A stretch of 64,000 bases of DNA from Paenibacillaceae bacterium (GCA_004134985.1 REGQ01000013.1:62001-126000); one strand, 5' to 3'. Counted from the stretch's first letter, positions 1-7,988 are shown. Numbers and translations are program-made. The notes: generated by a model from the letters alone, not told the origin.

Positions 1-632
1 TCGTCGGTATATTTTTCAGGCTCGAACGGGGTTGATAATTGTTCAATTAGCATGCTGGCCATCTGTAATTCTTTGTCATTTACTTTGACGATTTCCGGGA
101 GCCCGGGAACTTGGGTAATCGGACGAATTTCATCCGGGTAAAAAATGGTTTCCATTGCCAGGCAGTTATTAATCACCCTTATCGCTGCCAGCGAGCTTTT
201 GGAGCGAATGGATATTTTGGCAATACCGATTCGTCCGGATTGGCGCATAGCTTCAAGCAGCAGTTGATAAGCGTTGCTGCCGGCCTGATCAGGTGAAAGA
301 TAATAGGTTTTCTGGAAATAGATCGGGTCGATTTCTTCCAAATCTACAAAATCAATAATTTGTATCGTTTTGGTTGCGTCGGAAGAAAGCTGATCCAACT
401 CTTCTTTTTCAAAAAGTACGAACCGTCCTTTATCGTATTCATACCCCTTCATAATATCGTCCCACTGAACATCTACTTTGCAGGTTGGGCATTGTCTTAC
501 ATAAGCGATCGGCCCGCCGCAGGCCCGATGAATTAAACGCATGGAGATGTCTTTATCCTCGGTTGCGGAGAACATTTTTACAGGCACATGCACCAATCCA
601 AAACTGATTGCGCCTTTCCAGACCGTATGCAT
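1..632 (-). CDS. ku: Non-homologous end-joining protein Ku (5' part, cut by window edge)
   Basis: Reading the minus strand from ATG at 632 gives about 210 residues beginning MHTVWKGAISFGLVHVPVKM, the characteristic N-terminus of bacterial Ku, and the frame stays open to the window edge. Bacterial Ku is a homodimeric ring that binds double-strand DNA ends and recruits ligase D. A strong ribosome site, AAGGAGG at 646-640, lies 7 bases before the start. A CxxC motif in RQCPTCKVDV and the stretch YLSPDQAG also fit the family. Family members are usually 260-310 residues, so roughly a quarter to a third of the protein is missing here. LigD is not in the window. The gene diverges from the small ORF at 756. 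Confidence 0.93.
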   Translation of the reverse strand, partial: MHTVWKGAISFGLVHVPVKMFSATEDKDISMRLIHRACGGPIAYVRQCPTCKVDVQWDDIMKGYEYDKGRFVLFEKEELDQLSSDATKTIQIIDFVDLEEIDPIYFQKTYYLSPDQAGSNAYQLLLEAMRQSGRIGIAKISIRSKSSLAAIRVINNCLAMETIFYPDEIRPITQVPGLPEIVKVNDKELQMASMLIEQLSTPFEPEKYTD

Positions 633-755
633 CGTTTGACCTCCTTATAAATTAATGCTTTTACTGTTATCAGCTTGCCCTGAATGAATGAAAATCAATC
701 GGATAGGGCATATTTTTTGCATAAGGCAACTTTGTTGAAGGGAGCTAGATAGAAT

Positions 756-962
756 ATGAATGAGAAGGAACAGGCAGAGCAGTCACAGAAGCAGGCAGGT
801 GGAATTGATGCAAGGCATGAAGGAAGAGATCAATATGATATGGACATTGACCGCATGGTGAATGAAGGGTTAGGCGGCGGCCAAGTGACAGCGCACAACG
901 GTCTGGTTGATGAATCAACAACAGATACCATGGTGCCGGACCAGCGGAACGATGAAAAGTAG
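756..962 (+). CDS. Small acidic protein of unknown function (68 aa)
   Basis: A short, very hydrophilic ORF rich in Glu, Asp, Gln and Gly, with no membrane segment, no cysteine and no motif I recognise. It begins MNEKEQAEQSQKQAGG, and GAAGGGAG about 11 bases upstream can serve as ribosome site. It sits in the divergent space after ku, 42 bases before the deacetylase, and could be co-transcribed with it. Low complexity suggests a disordered protein, perhaps stress or spore related, but that is a guess. A spurious ORF is possible, although a usable ribosome site and a tight fit before the next gene favour a real gene. Confidence 0.6.
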   Translation: MNEKEQAEQSQKQAGGIDARHEGRDQYDMDIDRMVNEGLGGGQVTAHNGLVDESTTDTMVPDQRNDEK

Positions 963-1004
963 GGAAGCGTTAATGATGCATATTGATTGCGGAGGTGAGG
1001 AGAG

Positions 1005-1889
1005 ATGTTGAATCGGCTACTATGCAGTCTAATTATAGTCCTGATTGCTATGACAGGTTGCGGGACATCGCTCTCCGATCCTTCCACCAGTCGGAAGAAC
1101 GAGGAGCGGCACATAGAGCAAGGGGACCAGCAAAAGCCGGATCTCAGTAATGGGAAACAAAGCATGAAGACGGTTCAAGCCCGTTCGGCTACGCCCAATT
1201 TAAAGGACGGCAAGGAAAGTTCAGTGCGGGAACCCAAGCAGATGACACTGGCAGAATTGCGTCATAAGTATCCAAGTACATTTATTATGAGCGGTTCTCC
1301 AACGGAACGGAAAGTGGCATTGACATTCGATGATGCGCCCGATGGGGTATTTACGCCCAAAGTATTGGATATTTTGAAAAAAGAGGGTGTTAAAGCGACG
1401 TTTTTCGTAGTTGGCAACCGGGTCGAAGCGCATCCTGATATGATGAAGCGAATCATTGATGAAGGTCATGTTGTAGGCAACCATTCCTACAATCATCCTA
1501 ACCTGCCTAAGCTGTCCGACGCGGATTTCCGCAAGCAAATAACGAGAACAGATGAATTGATTCGGCAATATACAGGCTTTACACCCAGTTATGTAAGGCC
1601 GCCTTATGGCAATATTAATGAACAGCAGCTGCGCTGGCTTGCCAGTCAGCATCGCAAGGTGATTAATTGGAATGTAGATTCGCTCGATTGGAAAGGGCTT
1701 AGTGCAAGCGAAGTGGAGACGAATATTCTAGCCAATGTGAAGCCGGGCTCAATTGTTCTGCAGCATTCTGGAGGCGGGGTAGGCGAAGATTTGATGGGAA
1801 CGGTCGAGGCGCTGCCGCGCATTATTGAAAAGCTGCGCAAGGATGGGGTCCATTTTGCTACAATCCCTGGCTTGCTTGGCGTTCCTTAA
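1005..1889 (+). CDS. Polysaccharide deacetylase (NodB/CE4), lipoprotein
   Basis: 294 residues. The N-terminus has a lipoprotein signal ending in AMTGC, with Cys19 as lipidation site, followed by a hydrophilic linker to about residue 85. The NodB domain fills the rest: TFDDA with D109/D110 (motif 1, usually TFDDG), NHSYNHPN with H160 and H164 (metal triad His-x3-His), RPPYG (motif 3), the NWNVDSLDW region and IVLQHSGGG (motif 5). CE4 enzymes remove N- or O-acetyl groups from peptidoglycan, chitin oligomers or exopolysaccharide with a divalent metal. The substrate cannot be told. The lipid anchor places the enzyme on the outer face of the membrane. The Gly-to-Ala change in motif 1 is minor. Ribosome site GGAGGTGAGGAG precedes the ATG. 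The gene ends 32 bases inside the opposite-strand small ORF. Confidence 0.92.
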   Translation: MLNRLLCSLIIVLIAMTGCGTSLSDPSTSRKNEERHIEQGDQQKPDLSNGKQSMKTVQARSATPNLKDGKESSVREPKQMTLAELRHKYPSTFIMSGSPTERKVALTFDDAPDGVFTPKVLDILKKEGVKATFFVVGNRVEAHPDMMKRIIDEGHVVGNHSYNHPNLPKLSDADFRKQITRTDELIRQYTGFTPSYVRPPYGNINEQQLRWLASQHRKVINWNVDSLDWKGLSASEVETNILANVKPGSIVLQHSGGGVGEDLMGTVEALPRIIEKLRKDGVHFATIPGLLGVP

Positions 1890-2079
1890 TGTTCAGGCGG
1901 GAAAGAAATAAAAAAACAGCGTCGTCTGATCTGCCTTTGCGGCAGAACGAACGGCGCTGTTCCGCTTTCTTATTCGGTACAATCTGTGTTTGGGGCTTGC
2001 GATTCCAAGTCAGTCTTGTGTTGTCGATGTTGTTCTGTAACGCCTGCATACCTTGCTTGCGCTTGCTGGGCTTTGCCAT
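1858..2079 (-). CDS. Candidate ArfA/BrfA-type ribosome-rescue small protein with intragenic terminator
   Basis: A 73-residue basic protein. ATG at 2079 is preceded by AGGAGTG and a good sigma-A promoter (2132-2160), so expression is likely. Residues 32-50 read QIVPNKKAEQRRSFCRKGR. As I recall E. coli ArfA, its conserved core has the same order of NKK, Ser-aromatic-x and RKG[K/R]. ArfA (and BrfA in B. subtilis) rescue ribosomes stalled on mRNAs lacking a stop codon. The striking part is a terminator hairpin at 1961-1915 followed by a T-run (minus strand), inside the ORF at codons 40-55. The usual transcript should therefore end near codon 56-58 without a stop codon. That is the regulatory design of arfA, where tmRNA destroys the non-stop product unless tmRNA fails. 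Function is inferred from this architecture and a short motif. Its 3' end overlaps the deacetylase by 32 bases. Confidence 0.6.
   Translation of the reverse strand: MAKPSKRKQGMQALQNNIDNTRLTWNRKPQTQIVPNKKAEQRRSFCRKGRSDDAVFLFLSRLNIKERQASQGL
1915..1961 (-). terminator. Intrinsic terminator inside the small ORF
   Basis: On the minus strand two 21-base arms pair with about three mismatches around a 5-base loop, and are followed at once by seven Ts. It lies upstream of the ORF's stop codon, so mRNAs ending here would be non-stop. On the plus strand the structure is not followed by a T-run, so it is not an obvious terminator for the deacetylase. Confidence 0.85.
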
Positions 2080-2131
2080 TGGGATATCACTCCTAAATTG
2101 ATTAAATGTCACCTGCGTCTTCTAACTTTCA

Positions 2132-2160
2132 ATTATATCATGAATCGATGATCGCGCCAA
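2132..2160 (-). promoter_or_regulatory. Sigma-A promoter of the small rescue-factor-like gene
   Basis: Minus strand: -35 TTGGCG (2160-2155), a 17-base spacer, and a perfect -10 TATAAT (2137-2132). Transcription would start near 2125, giving an untranslated leader of about 46 bases before the ATG at 2079. Confidence 0.75.
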
Positions 2161-2290
2161 CCATAGGCGTGTAGATCATCCTATTCACACTCGTATTGTA
2201 ATCGCTTGCTTTTTGAAAGATAGGGATTGTGCTACAATAGGCGTGTACCTCATTACTTCATTCTGTCAGAAACGGAAGGAGCGATCGGTT

Positions 2291-2857
2291 GTGTATGATG
2301 TAGTCATTATCGGAGCGGGTCCGGCAGGCGCAAGCGCCGCGATATTTACCGCCAAAGCAGGGAAGAAAACGCTTGTGCTGGATAACGATCAAAGCATTAC
2401 CAAGCGGGCTTGGGTCGAAAATCACTATGGGGTGCTTGAATCGACGGGACCTGATCTGATTGCTGTCGGCAAGCAGCAAGCCGAGAAGTTTGGCGCTGAG
2501 CTTGTCGGGACGAAAGCAGCCAGACTGGAGGCAGCGGACGGGCATGTGAATGTGCATGCGGACAACGGTGAAATCTATGCCGCACAGCATGTGATTATCG
2601 CCTCCGGATTGTGGGTCGATATCGCTGAAGCAAGCGGGGTGGAGGTTAGACCAGGCACGGAGCCGCGAATTAAAACGGTCATTGCTGCGGATGCGGAAGG
2701 CAAAACGAACGTGGGCCGGATTTGGGCAGCGGGTACAGCAGCAGGAGTAAGTGTTCATACCATTATTACGGCAGGGGACGGCGCTAAGGTAGCCATCAAT
2801 GTCATCAGTGAACTCAATGGCGAGCGCTATGTCGATCATGATTTGTTAAAAAACTGA
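2291..2857 (+). CDS. Small FAD-dependent oxidoreductase (thioredoxin-reductase-like fold)
   Basis: GTG start at 2291 with GGAAGGAG upstream; 188 residues. The N-terminus, VYDVVIIGAGPAGASAA, is the dinucleotide-binding GxGxxG motif of FAD enzymes. The C-terminal part IWAAGTAAGVSVHTIITAGDGAKVA resembles the second FAD-contact motif of thioredoxin-reductase-like proteins (normally ending GD, then a helix). The usual NADPH-binding middle domain and the redox-active CxxC are missing, so this is a minimal one-domain flavoprotein rather than a true thioredoxin reductase. Its electron donor and acceptor are unknown. It stands alone, ending at a bidirectional terminator shared with the convergent lipoprotein gene. 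Confidence 0.85.
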   Translation: MYDVVIIGAGPAGASAAIFTAKAGKKTLVLDNDQSITKRAWVENHYGVLESTGPDLIAVGKQQAEKFGAELVGTKAARLEAADGHVNVHADNGEIYAAQHVIIASGLWVDIAEASGVEVRPGTEPRIKTVIAADAEGKTNVGRIWAAGTAAGVSVHTIITAGDGAKVAINVISELNGERYVDHDLLKN

Positions 2858-2913
2858 TTTGGCTAAGAAAGATCAAGCAACGATTCGACGAACTTATCGC
2901 TGATTTTAATAAA

Positions 2914-2950
2914 ACAGTCCAAGCCGTGAATGCATAGCGGCTTGGACTGT
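2914..2950. terminator. Bidirectional intrinsic terminator
   Basis: Inverted repeat ACAGTCCAAGCCG / CGGCTTGGACTGT around a short loop, with A-rich DNA on the left and T-rich on the right. It separates the convergent oxidoreductase and binding-lipoprotein genes. Confidence 0.85.
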
Positions 2951-2977
2951 TTGTATTCCATATAATTTCTAGGTGCT

Positions 2978-4459
2978 TTACTCAGCAGCAGTTTCTTCTG
3001 TCGATCCTTCCACCGTTTCCTGTACTTCGACAGGTGGAGCTGCTGAGACATCCTCGCCGCTGGCCTCTTTGTCTTTATCCGCATTTTGGAAAGCCAGGGT
3101 CAGCGCTTCCTGCAGTTTCTCCTGAAGACTGTCCAGCGTGTCATTCAGCGATGCGCCATCGTCAACGACTTTCTTCAGCTCAGTTTCTGCAAGCTGCTGA
3201 TATTCCATAAAAAAGCTGTTCGGTATTTTGCCGTAGTCTTTGTAGAAGTTATTATCGGCCGGTTTCAGGCTGTAGAAGGCGGCCATGTTGCGTCCTTCAT
3301 TGTCTTCCAAATATTCCGTGCGGATCGGGAGACCGCCAAAGGTTTGCGCTTTGGAGCTTACACGCGAATATTCGTCACTGTGAATATATTTCAAAAATTT
3401 CCACGCTGCGCGCAAGTTGGGCGATTGTGCATTAATGGCAAAAACTTGGCCAACGCTTGTGTAGACGCTTGAATCCGGATTTTTCGGATCAATTGGCGCT
3501 GTGACGACGTCCCAGTCCGGGAGCTCGTCCTCTTTCAATGAATTCTTTGCTTCACGAAGTTGGTTCAGCATGTAGGAATGTTCAATTACCATAGCTGCTT
3601 TACCGCCAATTAGCGCGTCCTGCTTCAAATAGCTCATATAATCAAAGCTGCCGCCCATCATATCGTTCTCCTGGGAGTAGATGGCATTCGATTTGATTGC
3701 ATTCAAGGAAGTCTCGAACACTCGCCTCCAGGCATCGCTATTGATTGTAACTTGACGTTTATCCGCGTTAATTATGCTGAGGCCTTCTGAAGTGCCAATC
3801 GCAGTAGCCAGACCAAACAAGCTGGTGTCGTATCCTGCTTTTAATCCGAACACGCGGTCTTCGCCGCTGCCGTCGGTAGGGAAGCGGGCGGCCAGTTGCA
3901 GCACTTCATCCCAGGTCATGCGGTCTTCCGGATAAGTAATTTGATATTTGTCAAACAGCTTCTTGTTATAGAAGAGCGCCTGGGCGTTGAAACTAGGCGA
4001 CAGCCCGTACAATGTGCCGTCCCCGAGCTCCCTGATATATTCGATGATTCCGGGAATAATGCCTTCCGTATCGAACCCGTCGCTTTCCATGACCGACTCG
4101 ATGCTGTACAATTTGCCTTCGGCAGCTAGTTTCCGATATTGACCTTCGCTCAGCATCAGAATGTCCGGATTTTCCTCCTCGATGAATTCATACACCGATT
4201 CGTCATAGTCTTTGCCTTCCTGATACAAGTTTCCTGTGGTGGCGACTTCAAACTCAATCTCAGGGAACAGGCTGCTGAACACCATGCCGTACTGACTATA
4301 GAAGGAACGTTCATCGTAATACATCATCTTGATCGATGCGCTGCTCTCTTCCCCTAATTCTTTCAAAGGATCCTTCTTTGCACCTAAACTGCAACCGCCA
4401 AGCAGCGAAGCTGCCAAAACGACCGGCAGCGCACGCTTGAAAAAGTTTGTAATGCGCAT
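2978..4459 (-). CDS. ABC transporter extracellular solute-binding lipoprotein (family 1)
   Basis: 493 residues from ATG 4459. This start is preferred over the in-frame ATG at 4474 because GGGGAGTG sits just upstream of it. Lipoprotein signal with lipobox LLGGC, Cys23. The body has the family 1 binding-protein pattern: PDILMLSEGQYRKLA, LYGLSPSFNAQALFYNKKLFDKY, MTWDEVLQLA, and a late AAWKFLKYIHSDEY helix. Such proteins capture sugars or oligosaccharides outside the membrane and deliver them to an ABC permease. The last 35 residues are a Glu/Ala-rich acidic tail, which is unusual. No permease or ATPase gene is adjacent, so it is an orphan and its ligand cannot be predicted. Confidence 0.9.
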   Translation of the reverse strand: MRITNFFKRALPVVLAASLLGGCSLGAKKDPLKELGEESSASIKMMYYDERSFYSQYGMVFSSLFPEIEFEVATTGNLYQEGKDYDESVYEFIEEENPDILMLSEGQYRKLAAEGKLYSIESVMESDGFDTEGIIPGIIEYIRELGDGTLYGLSPSFNAQALFYNKKLFDKYQITYPEDRMTWDEVLQLAARFPTDGSGEDRVFGLKAGYDTSLFGLATAIGTSEGLSIINADKRQVTINSDAWRRVFETSLNAIKSNAIYSQENDMMGGSFDYMSYLKQDALIGGKAAMVIEHSYMLNQLREAKNSLKEDELPDWDVVTAPIDPKNPDSSVYTSVGQVFAINAQSPNLRAAWKFLKYIHSDEYSRVSSKAQTFGGLPIRTEYLEDNEGRNMAAFYSLKPADNNFYKDYGKIPNSFFMEYQQLAETELKKVVDDGASLNDTLDSLQEKLQEALTLAFQNADKDKEASGEDVSAAPPVEVQETVEGSTEETAAE

Positions 4460-4731
4460 TTTTCCACTCCCCATTAATTATTAATATGTATCAGGATACA
4501 AGTAATAAACGATATCGTCCATCAATTAGTTCCATTTTTCTTCAAGTTTAAGGAAATTTTAAGGAAATTTTAAACGGATTCGCAGACGGAGCTGATGAAG
4601 GACACGAGCAATATACGAATTCATTGATCGACAGATTGGGTAGATTCGATTACTAGTCAACAATGATGGGAATATCTGGTTAATATTAAATGAGCTGTTT
4701 ACAGTTAATGAATGATCTTGGTGCTGCGGTG

Positions 4732-4760
4732 TTGCGACTGCGGGCGGGGACCGATATAAT
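4732..4760 (+). promoter_or_regulatory. Sigma-A promoter of the thiL-tsaD operon
   Basis: -35 TTGCGA (4732-4737), 17-base spacer, perfect -10 TATAAT (4755-4760). The next gene starts about 140 bases later. I see no TPP riboswitch core in that leader. The rest of the gap 4475-4731 is AT-rich with no gene that I can see. Confidence 0.7.
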
Positions 4761-4906
4761 AAGGACATTCAATGCAAGGACCGTATGCTGGTTGAGGGAA
4801 GCTGATCGTAAACGCAGTCATAAAGCAGCGTCGGTCGTGAACATATAGCAAGATTGATTGTAATCGCAGGAATGCAAGCAATGAGGCAAAGGCAGGAGGG
4901 GATTTT

Positions 4907-6169
4907 CTGGACGAGTTTGCAAGTATCCGTTACTGGACGGCAAACCGGCAGCCGCAGGAGTGGCTTCGAGCCCGCGGTGTGGCTGTTGGGATTGGCGATG
5001 ATGCAGCCGTGGTCGATTTGGCTCCGGAATCCCCTGTCGGCCAGGCGGGGGAATGGCAATGTCTGCTGACGGTGGACACGATGGTGGAGACCGTCCATTT
5101 CACTGATGCGACCATGAGCGATGAGGACATCGGATACAAAGCGCTCGCCGCAAGCATTAGTGATATTGCGGCAATGGGAGGTTTGCCCCGGCATGCGCTC
5201 GTATCGGTGAGCTTGCCGCCCTCGTGCGGGCCGGAGCGGATGCGCCGGCTCTATGACGGGCTGTACGCGTGCGCCGATACATACGGCGTCGCGATTGTCG
5301 GCGGCGACACGACATCGACGCCGTCGCAGCTGGTCGTCGCCGTGACCGTCGTTGGCGCCGTCGAGGCGGGCAAAGCCGTGCGCCGCGCCGGAGCGCGCGC
5401 GGGCGACACGGTGTTCGTGACCGGCCTGCCCGGACAATCCGCGGCAGGCCTGCACTTCTTGCTCGCGGCAGCGCAGGCGCGCGCCCGCGCCGGGCTTGAC
5501 GGGCCGGTGCCGCTCGCAGCGGCGGCGGACGCCGAAGTTGACGGCCTCGTGGCGGCGCATCGCCGCCCGCGGCCGTCCGTGCGCGCCGGGCGGCTGCTGG
5601 CTGCCCGCGGGACATGCCGGTCGCTCAACGATGTGAGCGACGGGCTGGCAAGTGAAGCCTGGGAGCTGGCGGAAGCCTCAGGCGTATCGATTGTGCTGCG
5701 CGAAGCTGCGCTGCCCTGCAGCGGCAGCATGGCGGCTTATGGCAGACGCGTTGGCGTCAAGCCGCTGGATTGGATACTGTACGGCGGTGAGGACTATGTG
5801 CTCATCGGCACAATCGATCCGCAGGATGCGCAAGCCGCCAAGGCGGCGCTGAACGCGGAGGGCATTCCCTTCTATGCGATTGGCGAAGTGGAGGCCGCAA
5901 GCGTCCCTGGGGTGTGGCTGGAGCGGGACGGCGACTGGCATAGTGCAGCAGAAGACCATAGTCAGGATCAACCGGGTTTGGACAAGCTGGAGCAGGACAT
6001 GCAGACGTTGGACAGACAGGAGCGTTATCGTGGCGAAGATAAACCGGAACAACGGGGATTTGCGTCCGGCCAGAGCAAGGTAAACCGTCCGCGGCGGGTG
6101 GCGCTGCGCAAGGCGGGGTTTAATCATTTTGAGAAGATAACAGGTGAATCGAATGCCGATCATAAATAA
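4907..6169 (+). CDS. thiL: Thiamine-monophosphate kinase, apparent CTG start
   Basis: ThiL phosphorylates thiamine monophosphate to thiamine diphosphate with ATP. Family motifs: GIGDDAAVV near residue 28, TMVETVHF, KALAASISDIAAMG, GGDTTSTPSQ, SLNDVSDGLASEA, YGGEDYVL. The only ordinary start in frame after the upstream stop (4838) is GTG 4979, but translation from CTG 4907 adds DEFASIRYWTANRQP, which matches the MDEF-type N-terminus of the family, and AGGAGGG (4894-4900) lies 6 bases before that CTG. So CTG is the likely start, giving 420 residues. The family is about 325 long; the excess is a hydrophilic, basic tail after about residue 340 that overlaps the start of tsaE. Bases 5260-5640 are far richer in GC than the surroundings. 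First gene of the operon, as in B. subtilis ydiA. Confidence 0.9.
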   Translation: MDEFASIRYWTANRQPQEWLRARGVAVGIGDDAAVVDLAPESPVGQAGEWQCLLTVDTMVETVHFTDATMSDEDIGYKALAASISDIAAMGGLPRHALVSVSLPPSCGPERMRRLYDGLYACADTYGVAIVGGDTTSTPSQLVVAVTVVGAVEAGKAVRRAGARAGDTVFVTGLPGQSAAGLHFLLAAAQARARAGLDGPVPLAAAADAEVDGLVAAHRRPRPSVRAGRLLAARGTCRSLNDVSDGLASEAWELAEASGVSIVLREAALPCSGSMAAYGRRVGVKPLDWILYGGEDYVLIGTIDPQDAQAAKAALNAEGIPFYAIGEVEAASVPGVWLERDGDWHSAAEDHSQDQPGLDKLEQDMQTLDRQERYRGEDKPEQRGFASGQSKVNRPRRVALRKAGFNHFEKITGESNADHK

Positions 6170-6650
6170 AGCTTCAACGGTTTGGAATGCAAATAACGAG
6201 CAGGACACGATACAGTTGGCCAAGCAACTGGCGTCGCTGGCGCAGCCGGGTACGGTACTGACGCTGGATGGCGACCTTGGCGCAGGCAAAACAAGGTTTT
6301 CTCAAGCTTTTGCAGCAGCGCTTGGCGTACCAGGGGTAGTAAACAGCCCGACATTTACCATCATTAAGGAATATGAAGGCGAGCAGATGCCTTTTTACCA
6401 TATGGATGTCTATCGCATTTCTTCTGCTGAGGCGGATGAGCTGGGACTGGATGATTATTTTTACGGGGAAGGCGCAACGATTGTGGAATGGGCCAGCTTG
6501 ATTGAGCCGCTGTTGCCTCCCGAGCGATTAGCCGTCACAATTGAGCATGGTGAAGGCCCGGAGCAGCGGAAGTTCTCGCTGACCGGGATCGGACAGCCCT
6601 ATGTTTCATGGTGTCAGCAACTGAACCAATTAAAGGGGGCGCAGGAATGA
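6153..6650 (+). CDS. tsaE: tRNA t6A biosynthesis ATPase TsaE
   Basis: 165 residues from ATG 6153, with AGGTG six bases upstream; an in-frame GTG lies at 6144. Walker A is GDLGAGKT, followed by the TsaE signature NSPTFTIIKEYEG and MDVYRIS, then the Walker B-like region IVEWAS. TsaE binds the TsaB-TsaD complex and hydrolyses ATP to reset it during synthesis of N6-threonylcarbamoyladenosine on tRNAs reading ANN codons. It overlaps the tail of thiL by 17 bases and overlaps tsaB by ATGA, so translation is coupled. Confidence 0.97.
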   Translation: MPIINKASTVWNANNEQDTIQLAKQLASLAQPGTVLTLDGDLGAGKTRFSQAFAAALGVPGVVNSPTFTIIKEYEGEQMPFYHMDVYRISSAEADELGLDDYFYGEGATIVEWASLIEPLLPPERLAVTIEHGEGPEQRKFSLTGIGQPYVSWCQQLNQLKGAQE

Positions 6651-7492
6651 CGATGAATAGGGAGAAGGAGATTGCGCCCGATGGCGCTATTCTTTTGGCA
6701 GTTGATACTTCTACAGCGGCAATTGCCGCTGCTTTGGTACGCGGAGACGAACTGCTCGGACAGGTGCAGTCTTTGGCAGAGCGCAATCATTCGGTCATGA
6801 CCGTAACGCATTTGCAAGAGCTGCTGGTGCAAGCGGGCGTTGCGCCCGACTCACTGGATGCGATTGTTGCCGGCCGCGGGCCAGGTTCTTACACCGGCAT
6901 GCGCATTGCGGTCACAGTAGCCAAAACGCTGGCATGGGTTTGGCAGAAGCCGCTGATCGGAGTGTCGAGTCTGGAGGCGCTGGCGTATGGCGCCTGGCAG
7001 GATGAGAATGGAAACATTGCGGAATCGTCGGATACCGGTGGTGAGGCTGCTGAGCAATGGATTATTCCGATTATGGATGCCAGACGGGGGCAAGTTTATA
7101 CGGCGGCTTTCTCGGTAGACAGCGCTGGCAGATGGCAGCGCCAAGCAGAGGACAGCATTCGCCTGATGGCGGATTGGACTGTGGAACTGCGGGAACGGTT
7201 GGAGAAGGCAGGAAAGACGGTTAATGTGCACTGGACAGGCATGGAGGCTGATCTGGCTTTGCATGAGGAAGCGGGACGTCATGTGGTGGGGGGCAGCCAT
7301 GTTCATGACGTGATGTTTGTTCCTTCTGTCATGCGGGGCGAGGCGCTGGCCAAGCTGGGACTGGCACGTCTGCTGCGGGGAGAAACGGATGAGGTGCACA
7401 CCATGGTGCCGAACTATACGCAGCTGGCAGAGGCGGAAGCAAAGCTGGTAGCGAGCAAGGCGGGAGGGATACACGATGGCAAAAGCAAGTGA
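6647..7492 (+). CDS. tsaB: tRNA t6A biosynthesis protein TsaB
   Basis: 281 residues from the ATGA overlap with tsaE (GGGGG precedes it). The ASKHA-type fold begins ILLAVDTSTAAIAAALV, with the family motifs NHSVMTVTHLQELL and VAGRGPGSYTGMRIAV and KPLIGVSSLEALA. TsaB is the inactive partner that dimerises with TsaD. Family members are 220-240 residues; the central segment 120-150 carries an acidic insertion (ENGNIAESSDTGGEAAEQ). The next gene, rimI, begins inside its last codons. Confidence 0.96.
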   Translation: MTMNREKEIAPDGAILLAVDTSTAAIAAALVRGDELLGQVQSLAERNHSVMTVTHLQELLVQAGVAPDSLDAIVAGRGPGSYTGMRIAVTVAKTLAWVWQKPLIGVSSLEALAYGAWQDENGNIAESSDTGGEAAEQWIIPIMDARRGQVYTAAFSVDSAGRWQRQAEDSIRLMADWTVELRERLEKAGKTVNVHWTGMEADLALHEEAGRHVVGGSHVHDVMFVPSVMRGEALAKLGLARLLRGETDEVHTMVPNYTQLAEAEAKLVASKAGGIHDGKSK

Positions 7493-7988
7493 GCACGCCG
7501 AGAGACGGGACTGGACTGATTCGCTTGTATTTCGGGCGATGCAGTTGGGCGATATCCCGTCTGTTTTCCGAATTGAGCAGGAAGCGTTCACAAGTCCCTG
7601 GTCGGAAGAGGCGTTTCACAGCGAGCTGACCAGCAATCATTTTGCCCGTTATATGGTGATGGTTCATGATAGGGAAATTATCGGCTACGGCGGCATGTGG
7701 ACGATTATGGACGAAGCGCATATAACAAATATCGCTGTACGCAGCGACTACCGCGGTTTGGGCCTGGGAGAGCGACTGCTGCGGGAAGTTCAGCGAACGG
7801 CCGTTTTTTTTGGCATGAGCAGAATGACGCTGGAAGTGCGGGTGAGCAACGAGCGGGCGCAAAATTTGTACCGCAAGCTCGGTTTTGAACCATCGGGCCT
7901 CCGGCCTCAGTACTATTCGGACAACAATGAGGATGCACTCATTATGTGGGCGGAATTGGAAACATCTTTGAAAGGGGAGCAGTCATGA
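7476..7988 (+). CDS. rimI: Ribosomal protein bS18 N-acetyltransferase (GNAT)
   Basis: 170 residues, ATG at 7476 overlapping tsaB by 17 bases, GGAGGG upstream. GNAT fold: [21 protein letters not shown] at the N-terminus, the acetyl-CoA pyrophosphate-binding loop [14 protein letters not shown], then [16 protein letters not shown]. RimI acetylates the N-terminal alanine of ribosomal protein S18, and its place between tsaB and tsaD is conserved in Bacillus (ydiD). A slightly long N-terminus (about 15 extra residues) may mean that a later start is used. Confidence 0.94.
   Translation: MAKASEHAERRDWTDSLVFRAMQLGDIPSVFRIEQEAFTSPWSEEAFHSELTSNHFARYMVMVHDREIIGYGGMWTIMDEAHITNIAVRSDYRGLGLGERLLREVQRTAVFFGMSRMTLEVRVSNERAQNLYRKLGFEPSGLRPQYYSDNNEDALIMWAELETSLKGEQS

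Noticed and set aside
4475-4906. TPP riboswitch in front of thiL
   Set aside because: I could not find the conserved CTGAGA and ACCTGA blocks, so the leader has no sign of thiamine control.
5157-5730. Long ORFs on the minus strand and other frames in the GC-rich part of thiL
   Set aside because: They are by-products of local high GC; they have Arg/Ala-rich sequence without ribosome site and overlap the well-supported thiL.
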